Assembly (NCBI GenBank): GCA_024637315.1
Contig: JAGXFH010000055.1
Span: 1 to 46,074, forward strand
Direction: 5' to 3'
DNA: 46,074 nucleotides
Source of the DNA: Brevirhabdus sp.
Lineage (GTDB): Bacteria > Pseudomonadota > Alphaproteobacteria > Rhodobacterales > Rhodobacteraceae
In this document: positions 37,494 to 45,660 of the stretch, in pieces
Layout: the number at the start of each line of letters is the position of its first letter
Position numbering within the stretch: the stretch's first letter is position 1
Notes under the pieces: model-generated
What the model saw: the letters and a program-made list of their open reading frames with translations, nothing else
What the model was told of the DNA's origin: nothing
Databases searched by the model: none
Translations under genes and position numbers: made by a program

Positions 37494-38222
37494 GTGGCAG
37501 AGATTCGACAGACGGCATCGGGCGGCAGGTGGCGGCGATTGCCGCTGGTTGCGATCCTCGTCGTGGCGCTGATCGGCGCTGTCACCTTGCGCGACTACCT
37601 GTCGTTCGAGACCCTGCGCGACAACCGCGAGGCGCTGATCGGGTTCCGTGATGCGAATTACCTGATGACCGTGCTTGGCTTCATGGCCGTCTACATCGTC
37701 ATTGTCGCCTTCTCGCTGCCCGGCGCGACCATCGCCACGCTGACCGGCGGGTTCCTGTTCGCCACCTTCCCCGGCGCGCTGTTCAATATCGTCGCCGCCA
37801 CGATCGGAGCGACGCTGATCTTCCTGGCCGCCAAACGGGGTCTGGGCGAGCGTCTGGCCGCGCGAATGGAGGCGTCCGACGGGGCGGTGAAGCGGCTGAA
37901 GGACGGGATCGACGAAAATCAGTGGTCGGTCCTGTTCCTGATGCGGCTGGTGCCGGCAGTGCCGTTCTTCGTGGCCAACCTGATCCCGGCGCTGGTCGGC
38001 GTGCCATTGTCGCGCTTCGTGATCACTACCTTCCTTGGCATCATACCGGGGGGCGTTGTCTATACCTCTGTCGGCGCGGGCCTTGGCGAGGTTTTCGAGC
38101 GCGGCGAAACCCCCGATCTCGGCGTCATATTCGAGCCGCATATCCTGCTGCCGATCCTCGGCCTGTGCGCCCTTGCCGCGCTGCCGATCCTGCTGAAGCT
38201 GTTGCGCAAAAGGGAAATCTGA
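37494..38222 (+). CDS. TVP38/TMEM64 (VTT-domain) membrane protein
   Basis: A protein of 242 residues with a GTG start eight bases after AAGAGG; a longer frame upstream of 37494 lacks homology. It has a first membrane segment (about 16-31), then the VTT domain: [58 protein letters not shown] and [20 protein letters not shown]. The family (DedA relatives) is linked to lipid scrambling and membrane homeostasis. The next gene starts three bases later and encodes a flavoprotein, a pairing that recurs in bacteria, in some cases as a fusion. Confidence 0.85.
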   Translation: MAEIRQTASGGRWRRLPLVAILVVALIGAVTLRDYLSFETLRDNREALIGFRDANYLMTVLGFMAVYIVIVAFSLPGATIATLTGGFLFATFPGALFNIVAATIGATLIFLAAKRGLGERLAARMEASDGAVKRLKDGIDENQWSVLFLMRLVPAVPFFVANLIPALVGVPLSRFVITTFLGIIPGGVVYTSVGAGLGEVFERGETPDLGVIFEPHILLPILGLCALAALPILLKLLRKREI

Positions 38223-38225
38223 ACA

Positions 38226-39641
38226 ATGCAAAGGATCAAGACCGATATCTGCGTCATCGGCGCCGGATCGGGCGGGCTTTCGGTTGCCGCGGGCGCGGTG
38301 CAGATGGGCGCGTCGGTGGTGCTGCTGGAGCGGCACAAGATGGGCGGCGACTGCCTGAACTATGGCTGCATCCCGTCAAAGGCGCTGATCGCGGCGGCGA
38401 AACAGGCGCATCTGATGCGGACCGGCGCTGAGTTCGGGGTGACGCCGGTCACCCCCGAGATCAGCTATGCCGCCGCCAAGGATCATGTGCACAGGGTCAT
38501 CGAAACGATTGCCCCGGTCGACAGCCAGGAACGGTTCGAGGGCCTTGGCGTGACGGTGATCCGTGACCATGGCCGTTTCATCTCGGAAACCGAATTGCAG
38601 GCCGGCGACACCGTCATCGCAGCGCGCCGTTTCGTGATCGCGACCGGCTCGTCGCCTTTGGTGCCGCCGATCCCGGGCCTCGACACCGTGCCCTACGAGA
38701 CCAACGAGACGCTCTTTGACCTGCGCGACCTGCCGAAGCATCTGCTGATCATCGGCGGCGGTCCGATCGGAATGGAGATGGCGCAGGCGCATGTCCGGCT
38801 GGGATCGAAGGTGACGGTGATCGAGGGCCTGAAGGCGATGGGCAAGGACGACCCCGAGCTTGCGGCGATCGTGCTGGACCGGCTGCGCGGGGAAGGCATC
38901 GAGATCGCGGAGGACGCGATGGCCGCCGAAATCCGCGGCACGGCCGGGGCGATCGAGGTCGAGGCCAAGGATGGCCGCGTCTTCAGGGGAACCCATCTGC
39001 TGATCGCCGTCGGGCGCAAGACGAATATCGACGATCTGGGGCTGGACAAGGCCGGTGTCGAGCATGACCGGTCGGTCAGGGTCGGCACCGACATGCGCAC
39101 CAGCAACCGCCGCATCTATGCCATTGGCGATGTCGCGGGCGGTTTGCAGTTCACCCATGTCGCGGGCTACCACGCCGGCGTCATCATCCGCTCGATGCTG
39201 TTCGGGCTGCCCGCCAGGGCGCGGACCGACCACATTCCCTGGGCAACCTATACCGACCCCGAACTGGCGCAGGTCGGGCTGACCGAGGCCGAGGCCCGCG
39301 AAAAACATGGCGACAAGCTGGAGGTCGTGCGCTTCCCCTATGCCGAGAACGACCGCGCCATCGCCACGCGCAAAACGACCGGCCTGATCAAGGTGATGGT
39401 GGTCAAGGGTCGCCCGGTGGGGGCCTGCATCGTTGGCGCCGAGGCAGGCGAGCTGATCGGTATCTGGGCGCTGGTGATCGCCAACAAGCTGAAGATGTCG
39501 GCGGTCGCCAACATGGTCGCGCCCTATCCCACATTGGGAGAGATCAACAAACGTGCGGCGGGGGCCTATTTCTCGCCGCGTCTCTTTGATAGTTCTATTG
39601 TCAAATGGGTTGTCGGGTTCGTGCAAAAAGCGTTGCCCTGA
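38226..39641 (+). CDS. Mercuric-reductase-like FAD/NAD(P) disulfide oxidoreductase
   Basis: A protein of 471 residues. Residues 8-17 (CVIGAGSGGL) bind FAD, Cys43 and Cys48 in GGDCLNYGCIPSKAL are the redox pair, IIGGGPIGMEMA binds NAD(P), and YAIGDVAGG is the second FAD site. The end reads MVAPYPTLGEINKRAA: the catalytic His of lipoamide dehydrogenase is replaced by Tyr, as in MerA, but the metal-binding Cys pair and N-terminal domain of MerA are missing. The electron acceptor is unknown. The gene follows the VTT protein by three bases. Confidence 0.88.
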   Translation: MQRIKTDICVIGAGSGGLSVAAGAVQMGASVVLLERHKMGGDCLNYGCIPSKALIAAAKQAHLMRTGAEFGVTPVTPEISYAAAKDHVHRVIETIAPVDSQERFEGLGVTVIRDHGRFISETELQAGDTVIAARRFVIATGSSPLVPPIPGLDTVPYETNETLFDLRDLPKHLLIIGGGPIGMEMAQAHVRLGSKVTVIEGLKAMGKDDPELAAIVLDRLRGEGIEIAEDAMAAEIRGTAGAIEVEAKDGRVFRGTHLLIAVGRKTNIDDLGLDKAGVEHDRSVRVGTDMRTSNRRIYAIGDVAGGLQFTHVAGYHAGVIIRSMLFGLPARARTDHIPWATYTDPELAQVGLTEAEAREKHGDKLEVVRFPYAENDRAIATRKTTGLIKVMVVKGRPVGACIVGAEAGELIGIWALVIANKLKMSAVANMVAPYPTLGEINKRAAGAYFSPRLFDSSIVKWVVGFVQKALP

Positions 39642-39660
39642 CCCGCGCAGAAGGTTGGAG

Positions 39661-41064
39661 ATGTTCTTGAATTCGCTTTCCGGCCGTTTCCTGGTCCTGA
39701 CGATCGTGTTCGTCATGCTGGCCGAAGTTCTTATCTTCGTCCCGTCCGTGGCCCGGTTCCGCGAAGACTATCTGCTGCTGCGGCTGGAACGCGCCCAGAT
39801 CGCGTCGCTTGCGCTGCTGGCCAATGACATGATCGACGCGGATCTGGAAAAGGAACTGCTGAAAACCGCCGGTGTCTACAACGTCGTGCTGCGCCGCGAC
39901 GAGATGCGGCAGCTTGTACTGTCCTCGCCGATCCCGACGCCGATCGCCGACACCTTCGACCTGCGCGATCCCGGTCCGCTGGATCTGATCCGCGACGCGC
40001 TGGAGTGCCTGGTCGAACCCGAGAACCGGGTGATCCGGGTGATCGGCAATCCGGTGCAGAGCGCCGGTTTGCTGATCGAGGTCACGATGGACAGCGGGCC
40101 CCTGCGCACGGCGATGATCGAATACGGATTTCGGGTGCTGGCGCTGTCGGCGGTGATCTCGGTCGTCACCGCCTTCCTGCTGTTCCTTGCGGTCCGCCGG
40201 TTCCTGGTCAAGCCGATCAAGGGGGTCGTCGGGGCGATGATCTCTTACGCCGAGGCCCCCGAGGATGCGCGCCGGATCATCGTGCCGAGTGCCGGCGTGA
40301 CCGAACTGCGCGAGGCCGAAAACGCCCTGCGCTCGATGCAGACCCAGCTGACCGGGTCGTTGCGGCAGAAAGAGCGTCTGGCCCAGCTTGGCGAGGCCGT
40401 CGCCAAGGTCAGCCACGACCTGCGCAACATTCTGACAACCGCGCAGCTTTTCACCGACCGGATGGAACACAGCGTCGACCCGAAGGTGAAGCGCGTGGTG
40501 CCCAAGCTGATCAACTCGATCTCGCGCGCGGTGAACCTGTGCGAATCCACGCTGGCCTTCGGCAAGGCAGAAGAGCCGCCGCCGGCGCTGACCCGCGTAC
40601 CGATCGCCAAGCTGGTGATCGACGTGATCGAGAGCGAGCGCCTGGCGGCGGGCGACTACGATGTCAGCTATGCCGAGGATGTCCCGGCGGGTCTGGTGAT
40701 CCGCGCCGATTCCGAGCAGATCCACCGGGTGCTGTCCAACCTCGTGCGCAATGCGCGCCAGGCGATCGTCAATACCGGGAAACCGGGTGAAATCGCGATC
40801 CGGGCGGCAGAGACCGAAACCGAGTGGCAGATCACCGTCACCGATACCGGGCCCGGCCTTCCCGGCAAGGCGAAGGAGCATCTGTTCCAGCCGTTCCAGG
40901 GGGGCGTCAGCAAGGGCGGCCATGGTCTTGGCCTGGCGATCGCGGCGGAACTGGTACGCGGCCACGGCGGTCGGCTGGACCTGCTGCGCACCGGTCCCGA
41001 CGGCACGGAATTCGCCATCCACCTTCCCAAGGCGATCGCCGTTCTGGACGAAGCCGCCGAGTAA
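39661..41064 (+). CDS. Sensor histidine kinase
   Basis: A protein of 467 residues. Membrane segments lie at about 11-30 and 158-178 with a periplasmic part between. A HAMP-like region (180-235) leads to the phosphoacceptor box VSHDLRNILTT with His252, then the N-box LSNLVRNARQAIV (Asn364), G1 DTGPGLP (395-401) and G2 GGHGLGLAIAAEL (419-431). It should autophosphorylate on His252, but no response regulator is next to it. The short GTTGGAG upstream is a modest ribosome-binding site. It is probably co-transcribed with the flavoprotein gene. Confidence 0.92.
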   Translation: MFLNSLSGRFLVLTIVFVMLAEVLIFVPSVARFREDYLLLRLERAQIASLALLANDMIDADLEKELLKTAGVYNVVLRRDEMRQLVLSSPIPTPIADTFDLRDPGPLDLIRDALECLVEPENRVIRVIGNPVQSAGLLIEVTMDSGPLRTAMIEYGFRVLALSAVISVVTAFLLFLAVRRFLVKPIKGVVGAMISYAEAPEDARRIIVPSAGVTELREAENALRSMQTQLTGSLRQKERLAQLGEAVAKVSHDLRNILTTAQLFTDRMEHSVDPKVKRVVPKLINSISRAVNLCESTLAFGKAEEPPPALTRVPIAKLVIDVIESERLAAGDYDVSYAEDVPAGLVIRADSEQIHRVLSNLVRNARQAIVNTGKPGEIAIRAAETETEWQITVTDTGPGLPGKAKEHLFQPFQGGVSKGGHGLGLAIAAELVRGHGGRLDLLRTGPDGTEFAIHLPKAIAVLDEAAE

Positions 41065-41072
41065 ATCGCCCC

Positions 41073-41101
41073 TTGCAATGCCGGTGCGCTGCGTTTATCT
41101 C
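41073..41101 (+). promoter_or_regulatory. Promoter of tRNA-Arg
   Basis: TTGCAA at 41073-41078, a 17-base spacer, and TATCTC at 41096-41101. A start near 41108 would begin six bases before the tRNA. It lies only eight bases after the histidine kinase stop. Confidence 0.5.
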
Positions 41102-41113
41102 CCGCCTGTCCGC

Positions 41114-41190
41114 GCGCTGGTAGCTCAGTTGGATAGAGTACTTGACTACGAATCAAGGGGTCGGGGGTTCGAATCCTCCCCAGCGCGCCA
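41114..41190 (+). tRNA. tRNA-Arg (anticodon ACG)
   Basis: A 77-base tRNA. The acceptor stem GCGCTGG pairs with CCAGCGC, the D-loop has AGCTCAGTTGGATAGAG, the anticodon arm CTTGA-CTACGAA-TCAAG shows anticodon ACG, the T-arm has GGGGG-TTCGAAT-CCTCC, and CCA is encoded at 41188-41190. The discriminator base is G. A34 is expected to become inosine by TadA, allowing the CGU, CGC and CGA codons. The accessory gene cluster begins after it. Confidence 0.97.
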
Positions 41191-41213
41191 TTTTCAAACG
41201 CCTAATAATTGAT

Positions 41214-41390
41214 TTAAAATGATGAGGCGATATTGCCCCAGAAGAGTTTTTTGGCTTCGGCTGTCCGCGCCTTGCCCTCAGCGGGCCTTGGCCCGGTGCT
41301 TGGCCCGCCGTGAAACTTGCAGCGCCGTTTGCCGGGTTCCGAAAACAGGCGCCATGGATGACCCTTTCGCGCCTTGAGCGCAGGTATGCA
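41214..41390 (-). pseudogene. Degenerate HGGxSTG-type small Cys/His protein
   Basis: On the - strand a frame ends at 41214 and contains PGKRRCKFHGGPSTGPRPAE followed by GKARTAEAKK, the core of the HGGxSTG proteins I know from Rhodobacteraceae. The usual N-terminal pattern (Cys-Gly-Ala ... Lys-Gly-x-Pro-Cys) is broken: the second Cys is Trp (GHPWRL) and the first is out of register. The frame is open up to 41555 but the upstream part is not recognisable, so I treat this as a decayed copy. The stretch 41391-41584 holds no other gene and no clear promoter. Confidence 0.45.
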
Positions 41391-41584
41391 AAAGCTCTGG
41401 CAGCTGTGAATTGGACAGCCAGCGACATGGGCATGCTTTTGGGGAATGCAGCCCGGAATGGCCTCGCTTCTTCGCCTGTTGGGGCTCCGCAAAAGACATG
41501 CGGACAAGCGCGCGTTCGCCTCGCCATCCCGCCTCCAATCGGCGAGCAGGGACAAACCACTTGATCACAGGGAGGATTTGAGGG

Positions 41585-42283
41585 ATGACCGCACGGCAAG
41601 GCACCCCGCCAAGGATATGTCAACTTTTGCTGAAATTGAACCGAGCGCCCCTTATGACCATGCAGGATCTTGATGTCTTTCTCCGTGAAGACCGCAACTA
41701 TGTTCAGGGAACGCAGATCATTTCGAGGATAGCCGACCTTCTGGACGGCGATGACTGGGCGTTGCGACAGGCAGAATTCCGGCGGCTTTCGACAGGCCTT
41801 CTGAAGGTCGCTGAAGTCGACGGGCCGCAATCTGATGATGCAATCGGCAGCGTCCAGTTTGTTCGATCAACGACGGGGGAGGCAAGGACCTTAGCCGTTC
41901 TCGAGCGTCAGGAGGCCGCCCCGCGGATGCAAGACGGGATGGAGATATCTGTCGAAAGATCTGGCAAGCCTGCAGGGTCTGCGGAAACCGATGAAGCAGT
42001 CTGGACATACAGCAATGTTTGCGGATTTGAGGACGTGCTGAACGCCATCGTTCAGGCCATAAAGGCTGAACACAAACTCCTTTGGCCGGGCGCTTCGGAT
42101 ATCTGGCTGACGGGCTTGCGGAACCTGGGGCTACCCGTCAAGGCCCATTGCGGCAGTCTGGGTTCAATCAGTCTTGTCTTGTGGAGAAAGCTGCAGGGAA
42201 GCTCCAACATCCAAACATTCTGGCAGGTCAGGCTTCCCGAAAGCGATCTTGCCGGAATGGTAAGTTTCGCATACCGGGATTGA
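41585..42283 (+). CDS. Hypothetical protein, first gene of the KAS III/ACP/MBOAT operon
   Basis: A protein of 232 residues from the ATG at 41585, chosen for the GGAGG nine bases upstream; an ATG at 41654 (MTMQDLDVF) has no such site but begins the better-looking part. There is no signal peptide or membrane segment. Visible runs are FLREDRNYVQGTQIISRI near residue 33 and, later, AEHKLLWPGASDIWLTGLRN. I do not recognise a family. It lies ten bases before the KAS III gene, so a role in supplying, modifying or sorting the acyl group is likely but unproven. Confidence 0.75.
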   Translation: MTARQGTPPRICQLLLKLNRAPLMTMQDLDVFLREDRNYVQGTQIISRIADLLDGDDWALRQAEFRRLSTGLLKVAEVDGPQSDDAIGSVQFVRSTTGEARTLAVLERQEAAPRMQDGMEISVERSGKPAGSAETDEAVWTYSNVCGFEDVLNAIVQAIKAEHKLLWPGASDIWLTGLRNLGLPVKAHCGSLGSISLVLWRKLQGSSNIQTFWQVRLPESDLAGMVSFAYRD

Positions 42284-42293
42284 GATAGAAGTC

Positions 42294-43283
42294 ATGCCCA
42301 TTGACGCAGTTGCATACGCAGTCCCGTCCATACGCCACACCGCCGCTGATCTTGCCGCACTGACCGGCGCAGACGAGGCGTTCATCAGGGACAAGATCGG
42401 CCTGTCCACCCGATATGTCCTCGGCGAAGGCGAAACGGGGGTGTCGCTGTCGGCACGTGCCTGCCGCTCGCTGTTCAAACAGGTGCCCGATCTTGCAGAC
42501 AACGTCGATCTGCTGGTTGTGGTTACCCAGACCCCGGACCGCAGAATTCCCCAAAACTCGGCCGTACTGGGTGCGGAACTGGGACTGCCGGGTTCCGTGG
42601 CGAGCTTTGATATTTCGCTTGGTTGCTCCGGCTATGTGTACGCCTTGAAAATCGCGGAAGGGTTCCTGATGGCCACGGGCCGCACCAACGCGATCATCGT
42701 GACATGCGACCCCTATTCAAGGATCATCGAGCCGTCCGACAAGGATACGAACTGCATTTTCGGGGACGCTGCCGCGGCAACTGCATTCAGGGTTGGAGAA
42801 GGCCGAGGCCGGATCATTGCAACTGATTTCGGCACCAAGGGCGAGGACGGCGATGCCATTCAGGTGCCTGCGGGCGGGGCCGCGCGACCGCTGGTCGGCA
42901 TTGGGGCTGCCAATCCGCTTGAAATCGATGTGGAGGCGCATCGCCTGCATATGCAAGGCCGTGCGGTCTTCAATTTTGTCAATTCCGTCGTGCCCGAAGG
43001 CATCACCAGATGCCTTGCGACCGCCGATATCGAGCTTGACCGGATCGACCTTTTTGCGTTGCACCAAGGCTCGCGCTACATGTTGCTGGCGATGGCGCGC
43101 CGACTGGGCATTCCGGAGAAAAAGCTTTTGATCAATATTGACCGGTTTGGTAACACGGTTTCATCCAGCATCCCGATGTTGCTGAGCGATGCCGACAGTG
43201 ACGGCTTGCTTGACGGAAAACTCGTGATGATCTCGGGGTTCGGTGTCGGCCTGTCATGGGGTACTGCAATCCTTCAGTTCTAG
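42294..43283 (+). CDS. 3-oxoacyl-ACP synthase III-like enzyme (KAS III)
   Basis: A protein of 329 residues of the thiolase fold, FabH-like. The active-site triad is intact: Cys111 in ISLGCSGYVYAL, His257 in LFALHQGSRYM, Asn287 in RFGNTVSSSIP. The C-terminal GFGVGLSWGTAIL matches FabH GFGGGFTWG. FabH condenses acyl-CoA with malonyl-ACP; relatives in natural-product pathways act as acyltransferases instead. It is not linked to plsX or other fatty-acid genes; the next gene is an acyl carrier protein, so that is its likely partner. The ribosome-binding site is weak. Confidence 0.9.
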   Translation: MPIDAVAYAVPSIRHTAADLAALTGADEAFIRDKIGLSTRYVLGEGETGVSLSARACRSLFKQVPDLADNVDLLVVVTQTPDRRIPQNSAVLGAELGLPGSVASFDISLGCSGYVYALKIAEGFLMATGRTNAIIVTCDPYSRIIEPSDKDTNCIFGDAAAATAFRVGEGRGRIIATDFGTKGEDGDAIQVPAGGAARPLVGIGAANPLEIDVEAHRLHMQGRAVFNFVNSVVPEGITRCLATADIELDRIDLFALHQGSRYMLLAMARRLGIPEKKLLINIDRFGNTVSSSIPMLLSDADSDGLLDGKLVMISGFGVGLSWGTAILQF

Positions 43284-43302
43284 GAAATCAAGGAGAATTC
43301 TT

Positions 43303-43542
43303 GTGACACGCGAAGAGGCATACGATGCCGTCATCAGGGCTGTGGAAGCCACCAAGCCTGGAGTTTCCTCAAAGGTCAAAGAGACGACGGATCTGATCGA
43401 GGATGGCATACTGGATTCGCTGGATTCCATGAACCTGCTGTTCGAGTTGGAAACCCAACGTGGCGCCAAGCTTGTTGCCATTGACGAAACCTTCTCTGAT
43501 TTCCGCGTCAGGCGTCTGGTAGACATACTCGTCGATGCATGA
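43303..43542 (+). CDS. Acyl carrier protein (GTG start)
   Basis: A protein of 79 residues with the phosphopantetheine site in DGILDSLDSMNLLFELE (Asp38-Ser39-Leu40). The GTG start lies seven bases after AGGAG; an earlier opening overlaps the KAS III gene. It is less acidic than the housekeeping AcpP and resembles the stand-alone carriers of the DltC and phosphopantetheine-binding type. A 4'-phosphopantetheinyl transferase encoded elsewhere must activate it. The end overlaps the SGNH-like gene by eight bases. Confidence 0.88.
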   Translation: MTREEAYDAVIRAVEATKPGVSSKVKETTDLIEDGILDSLDSMNLLFELETQRGAKLVAIDETFSDFRVRRLVDILVDA

Positions 43543-44542
43543 GGCGGTCTGGCGCAGACTGGTTGCGCTTGTCATCGTCTTTGTTGGAGTATTGCTGATC
43601 TGGACGGCTGACCGAGACGTTGTCCGGTTCGCGAGCGTGGGAAATGCGCATGTTTGCGCGGTGCGGCAACTGCTCGATTTGCCAGCCGAGTTGGATGCTG
43701 TCTTTCTGGGCAGTTCGCGGGTAAGGCGCGGTATTTCCACGACATCGTACAGTGACCTCATGGGCGTCGATGAAGACGGGGTTTTCAATCTTGGACGCCC
43801 TGGGCGTGAGATCCTGCGCAGTGAGTCGATAATTTCCTATCTGATCGAATCCGGCAGACGACCAGATGTCGTTGTCATGGAGGCAGACATAGACCGTATC
43901 CAGTTGGGCGGCGATGACCGGCAATTCTGGTCCAGCAGGCAAGCCGGGTTTCTGACTTTCGGTGAAATTGTTTCTGCGTCCTTGGCCGGCAACAGGGACA
44001 GGGGGTGGCAACGGGTCGTTCAGGGCATGCATAATAAAATGACCCAGACATTGCTGCGCCATCTTTCGGGGATCACGTTCGAGGTTGTCAGGTCGGATGC
44101 AGGAAAGCCGCAGAATGTCTGCTGGAACGAGGGTTTCGACAAGAAGACCAAAGGAAAGCTCAAGAAGCAGGCGAAGCAGCGCGAGAAGGTCAACGAGCTT
44201 TATGAAGACATCGAAACCAGCTTTGATGACCGGTTCAACAACGAGCCATCCGAACTGCGTGATTTCGAGATCGCAGCGATTGAGCGGATCCGGCAGCGCT
44301 TGAAGGCTGTCGGCAGTCATCTGGTCGTTGTCCGCCAGCAGGGCTATCTTGAGCCGCCCCTTTCAGCTGACGTGGTGAAAAAGGTCCAAGCCCAGATTCC
44401 CGAATTTGCTGTCCCGGACGAAAGCCTCCGCCGTAAGATCTCGGACCAGTATATGGACAAGAGTCATCTTGATCCCGAAGGGCGCGCCACCTATACGACT
44501 TGGCTGACCAGCGTCATTTCCAGCAAACGATCATCCCAATGA
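43535..44542 (+). CDS. Membrane-anchored SGNH/DltD-like protein
   Basis: A protein of 335 residues with one N-terminal membrane segment (about 8-24), so the body is periplasmic. It has the hydrolase block VFLGSSRVRRGIS (Ser60), FNLGRPGREI as a possible block II, and a C-terminal DKSHLDPEGRATY with Asp308 and His311, which would complete a Ser-His-Asp triad. Residues 200-225 are a very basic insert (DKKTKGKLKKQAKQREK). DltD, AlgJ and WssI partners of MBOAT proteins look similar. No ribosome-binding site is seen; it is coupled to the carrier protein gene by an 8-base overlap. Confidence 0.78.
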   Translation: MHEAVWRRLVALVIVFVGVLLIWTADRDVVRFASVGNAHVCAVRQLLDLPAELDAVFLGSSRVRRGISTTSYSDLMGVDEDGVFNLGRPGREILRSESIISYLIESGRRPDVVVMEADIDRIQLGGDDRQFWSSRQAGFLTFGEIVSASLAGNRDRGWQRVVQGMHNKMTQTLLRHLSGITFEVVRSDAGKPQNVCWNEGFDKKTKGKLKKQAKQREKVNELYEDIETSFDDRFNNEPSELRDFEIAAIERIRQRLKAVGSHLVVVRQQGYLEPPLSADVVKKVQAQIPEFAVPDESLRRKISDQYMDKSHLDPEGRATYTTWLTSVISSKRSSQ

Positions 44543-45660
44543 TCTTCGGCTTTGAACTTACGCTTTTTCTGTATGTCATGCTCGCGGCGCTGTTCCGGTT
44601 GCTTTGGGGGTTTTCACAGCCGATCGCGCTGATCACGCTTGCGGTTTGCAACTCAGTTCTGTTGGGATTGGCCAATTCGCTGCTGCTGTTGTTCGTGAGC
44701 GTGCAAATCGGATTCGTGCTTGGCCTTTATTTTATCGGAGTGCGGTTTCCCTCGGTTGCAAAGCACATCTCGTGGCTGGCTTTTCTGGGCCTTATACCGT
44801 TCAACCTTCAATTGTGGTTTGGCGATGCCATTGCATCTTCCGGCCTGCTTGTCCCGCTGCAGGGCGGTCCCGATCCCCTGATTGTATGGACAGCGGGAAC
44901 CCTGTTCGTGGTTATAAAATCCTTCGTTGCACTGCGCGAGGCGATACTGGCCAAGGGCTTCCGTTTTTTGCCGACTTTGGCCGGCTTGACCTTTGTACCG
45001 TCCTTTCCTGCAGGTCCGATCTTTGGCAGCAAGCCGTTCCTGCCGACGGCCATCCCGGACAAGCTCGACATCAGAGAGATTGCCGTTTCAGTGATGAAGC
45101 TCGGTTGGGGTGCTGCGGCCCTCTATGTGATCGCGCCGGCCTTGCGGGATGTTGCGGTCCAGACGCCTGAGGCGGGCTGGGGAACCGTTGCGGACATCTA
45201 TCTGATGTTTGGCGCACTGTTCTTCGATTTTTCCGGATACACGCTGATCGCCATATCGGTGGCTGCGTTCTTTGGCGTGACTTTGCCCGAAAACTTCAAC
45301 CGGCCCTATCTTGCCACGTCCATTCGTGAATTCTGGCAGCGTTGGCACATGTCGATCAGCGCCTTCGTTGGCACCTATCTGTTCAAGCCATTCGTCCGTG
45401 AAACCGGATTGCCGCGAACCGGGATTTTTCTGGCATTCGTGGCGGTGGGGCTGTGGCACGAATTCACCTTGACCTACCTTCTATGGGGGATTGGTCATGG
45501 CGCTGCGCTGAGCCTTGCCATGAAGCCGCCGAAAGCTTGGCGCCAGGCGATGTCCAAATTGCCGCCGTGGCTTCAAAAGCTTATCGGATGGGCGCTTACC
45601 ATGACCTGGGTTGCGCTGCTCTCTTATATCGCAAATGGCCTGTTCTGGAGCTTGACATGA
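44539..45660 (+). CDS. MBOAT-family O-acyltransferase
   Basis: A protein of 373 residues with about nine to ten hydrophobic segments. The MBOAT motifs are REFWQRWHMSISAFVGTYLF (His270) and GLWHEFTLTYLLWGIGHG (catalytic His307). DltB, AlgI and PatA belong here; they move an acyl group across the inner membrane to an acceptor outside. The short spacing of the motifs and the position after a carrier protein recall DltB. It starts by ATGA overlap with the SGNH-like gene and ends by ATGA overlap with the next small gene. Confidence 0.92.
   Translation: MIFGFELTLFLYVMLAALFRLLWGFSQPIALITLAVCNSVLLGLANSLLLLFVSVQIGFVLGLYFIGVRFPSVAKHISWLAFLGLIPFNLQLWFGDAIASSGLLVPLQGGPDPLIVWTAGTLFVVIKSFVALREAILAKGFRFLPTLAGLTFVPSFPAGPIFGSKPFLPTAIPDKLDIREIAVSVMKLGWGAAALYVIAPALRDVAVQTPEAGWGTVADIYLMFGALFFDFSGYTLIAISVAAFFGVTLPENFNRPYLATSIREFWQRWHMSISAFVGTYLFKPFVRETGLPRTGIFLAFVAVGLWHEFTLTYLLWGIGHGAALSLAMKPPKAWRQAMSKLPPWLQKLIGWALTMTWVALLSYIANGLFWSLT

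Noticed and set aside
41153-41830. - strand frame of 225 residues ending ...ARWGGFEPPTP
   Set aside because: Its end is the antisense translation of the tRNA-Arg gene, a well-known annotation artefact. Its middle part lies out of frame over the HGGxSTG fragment.
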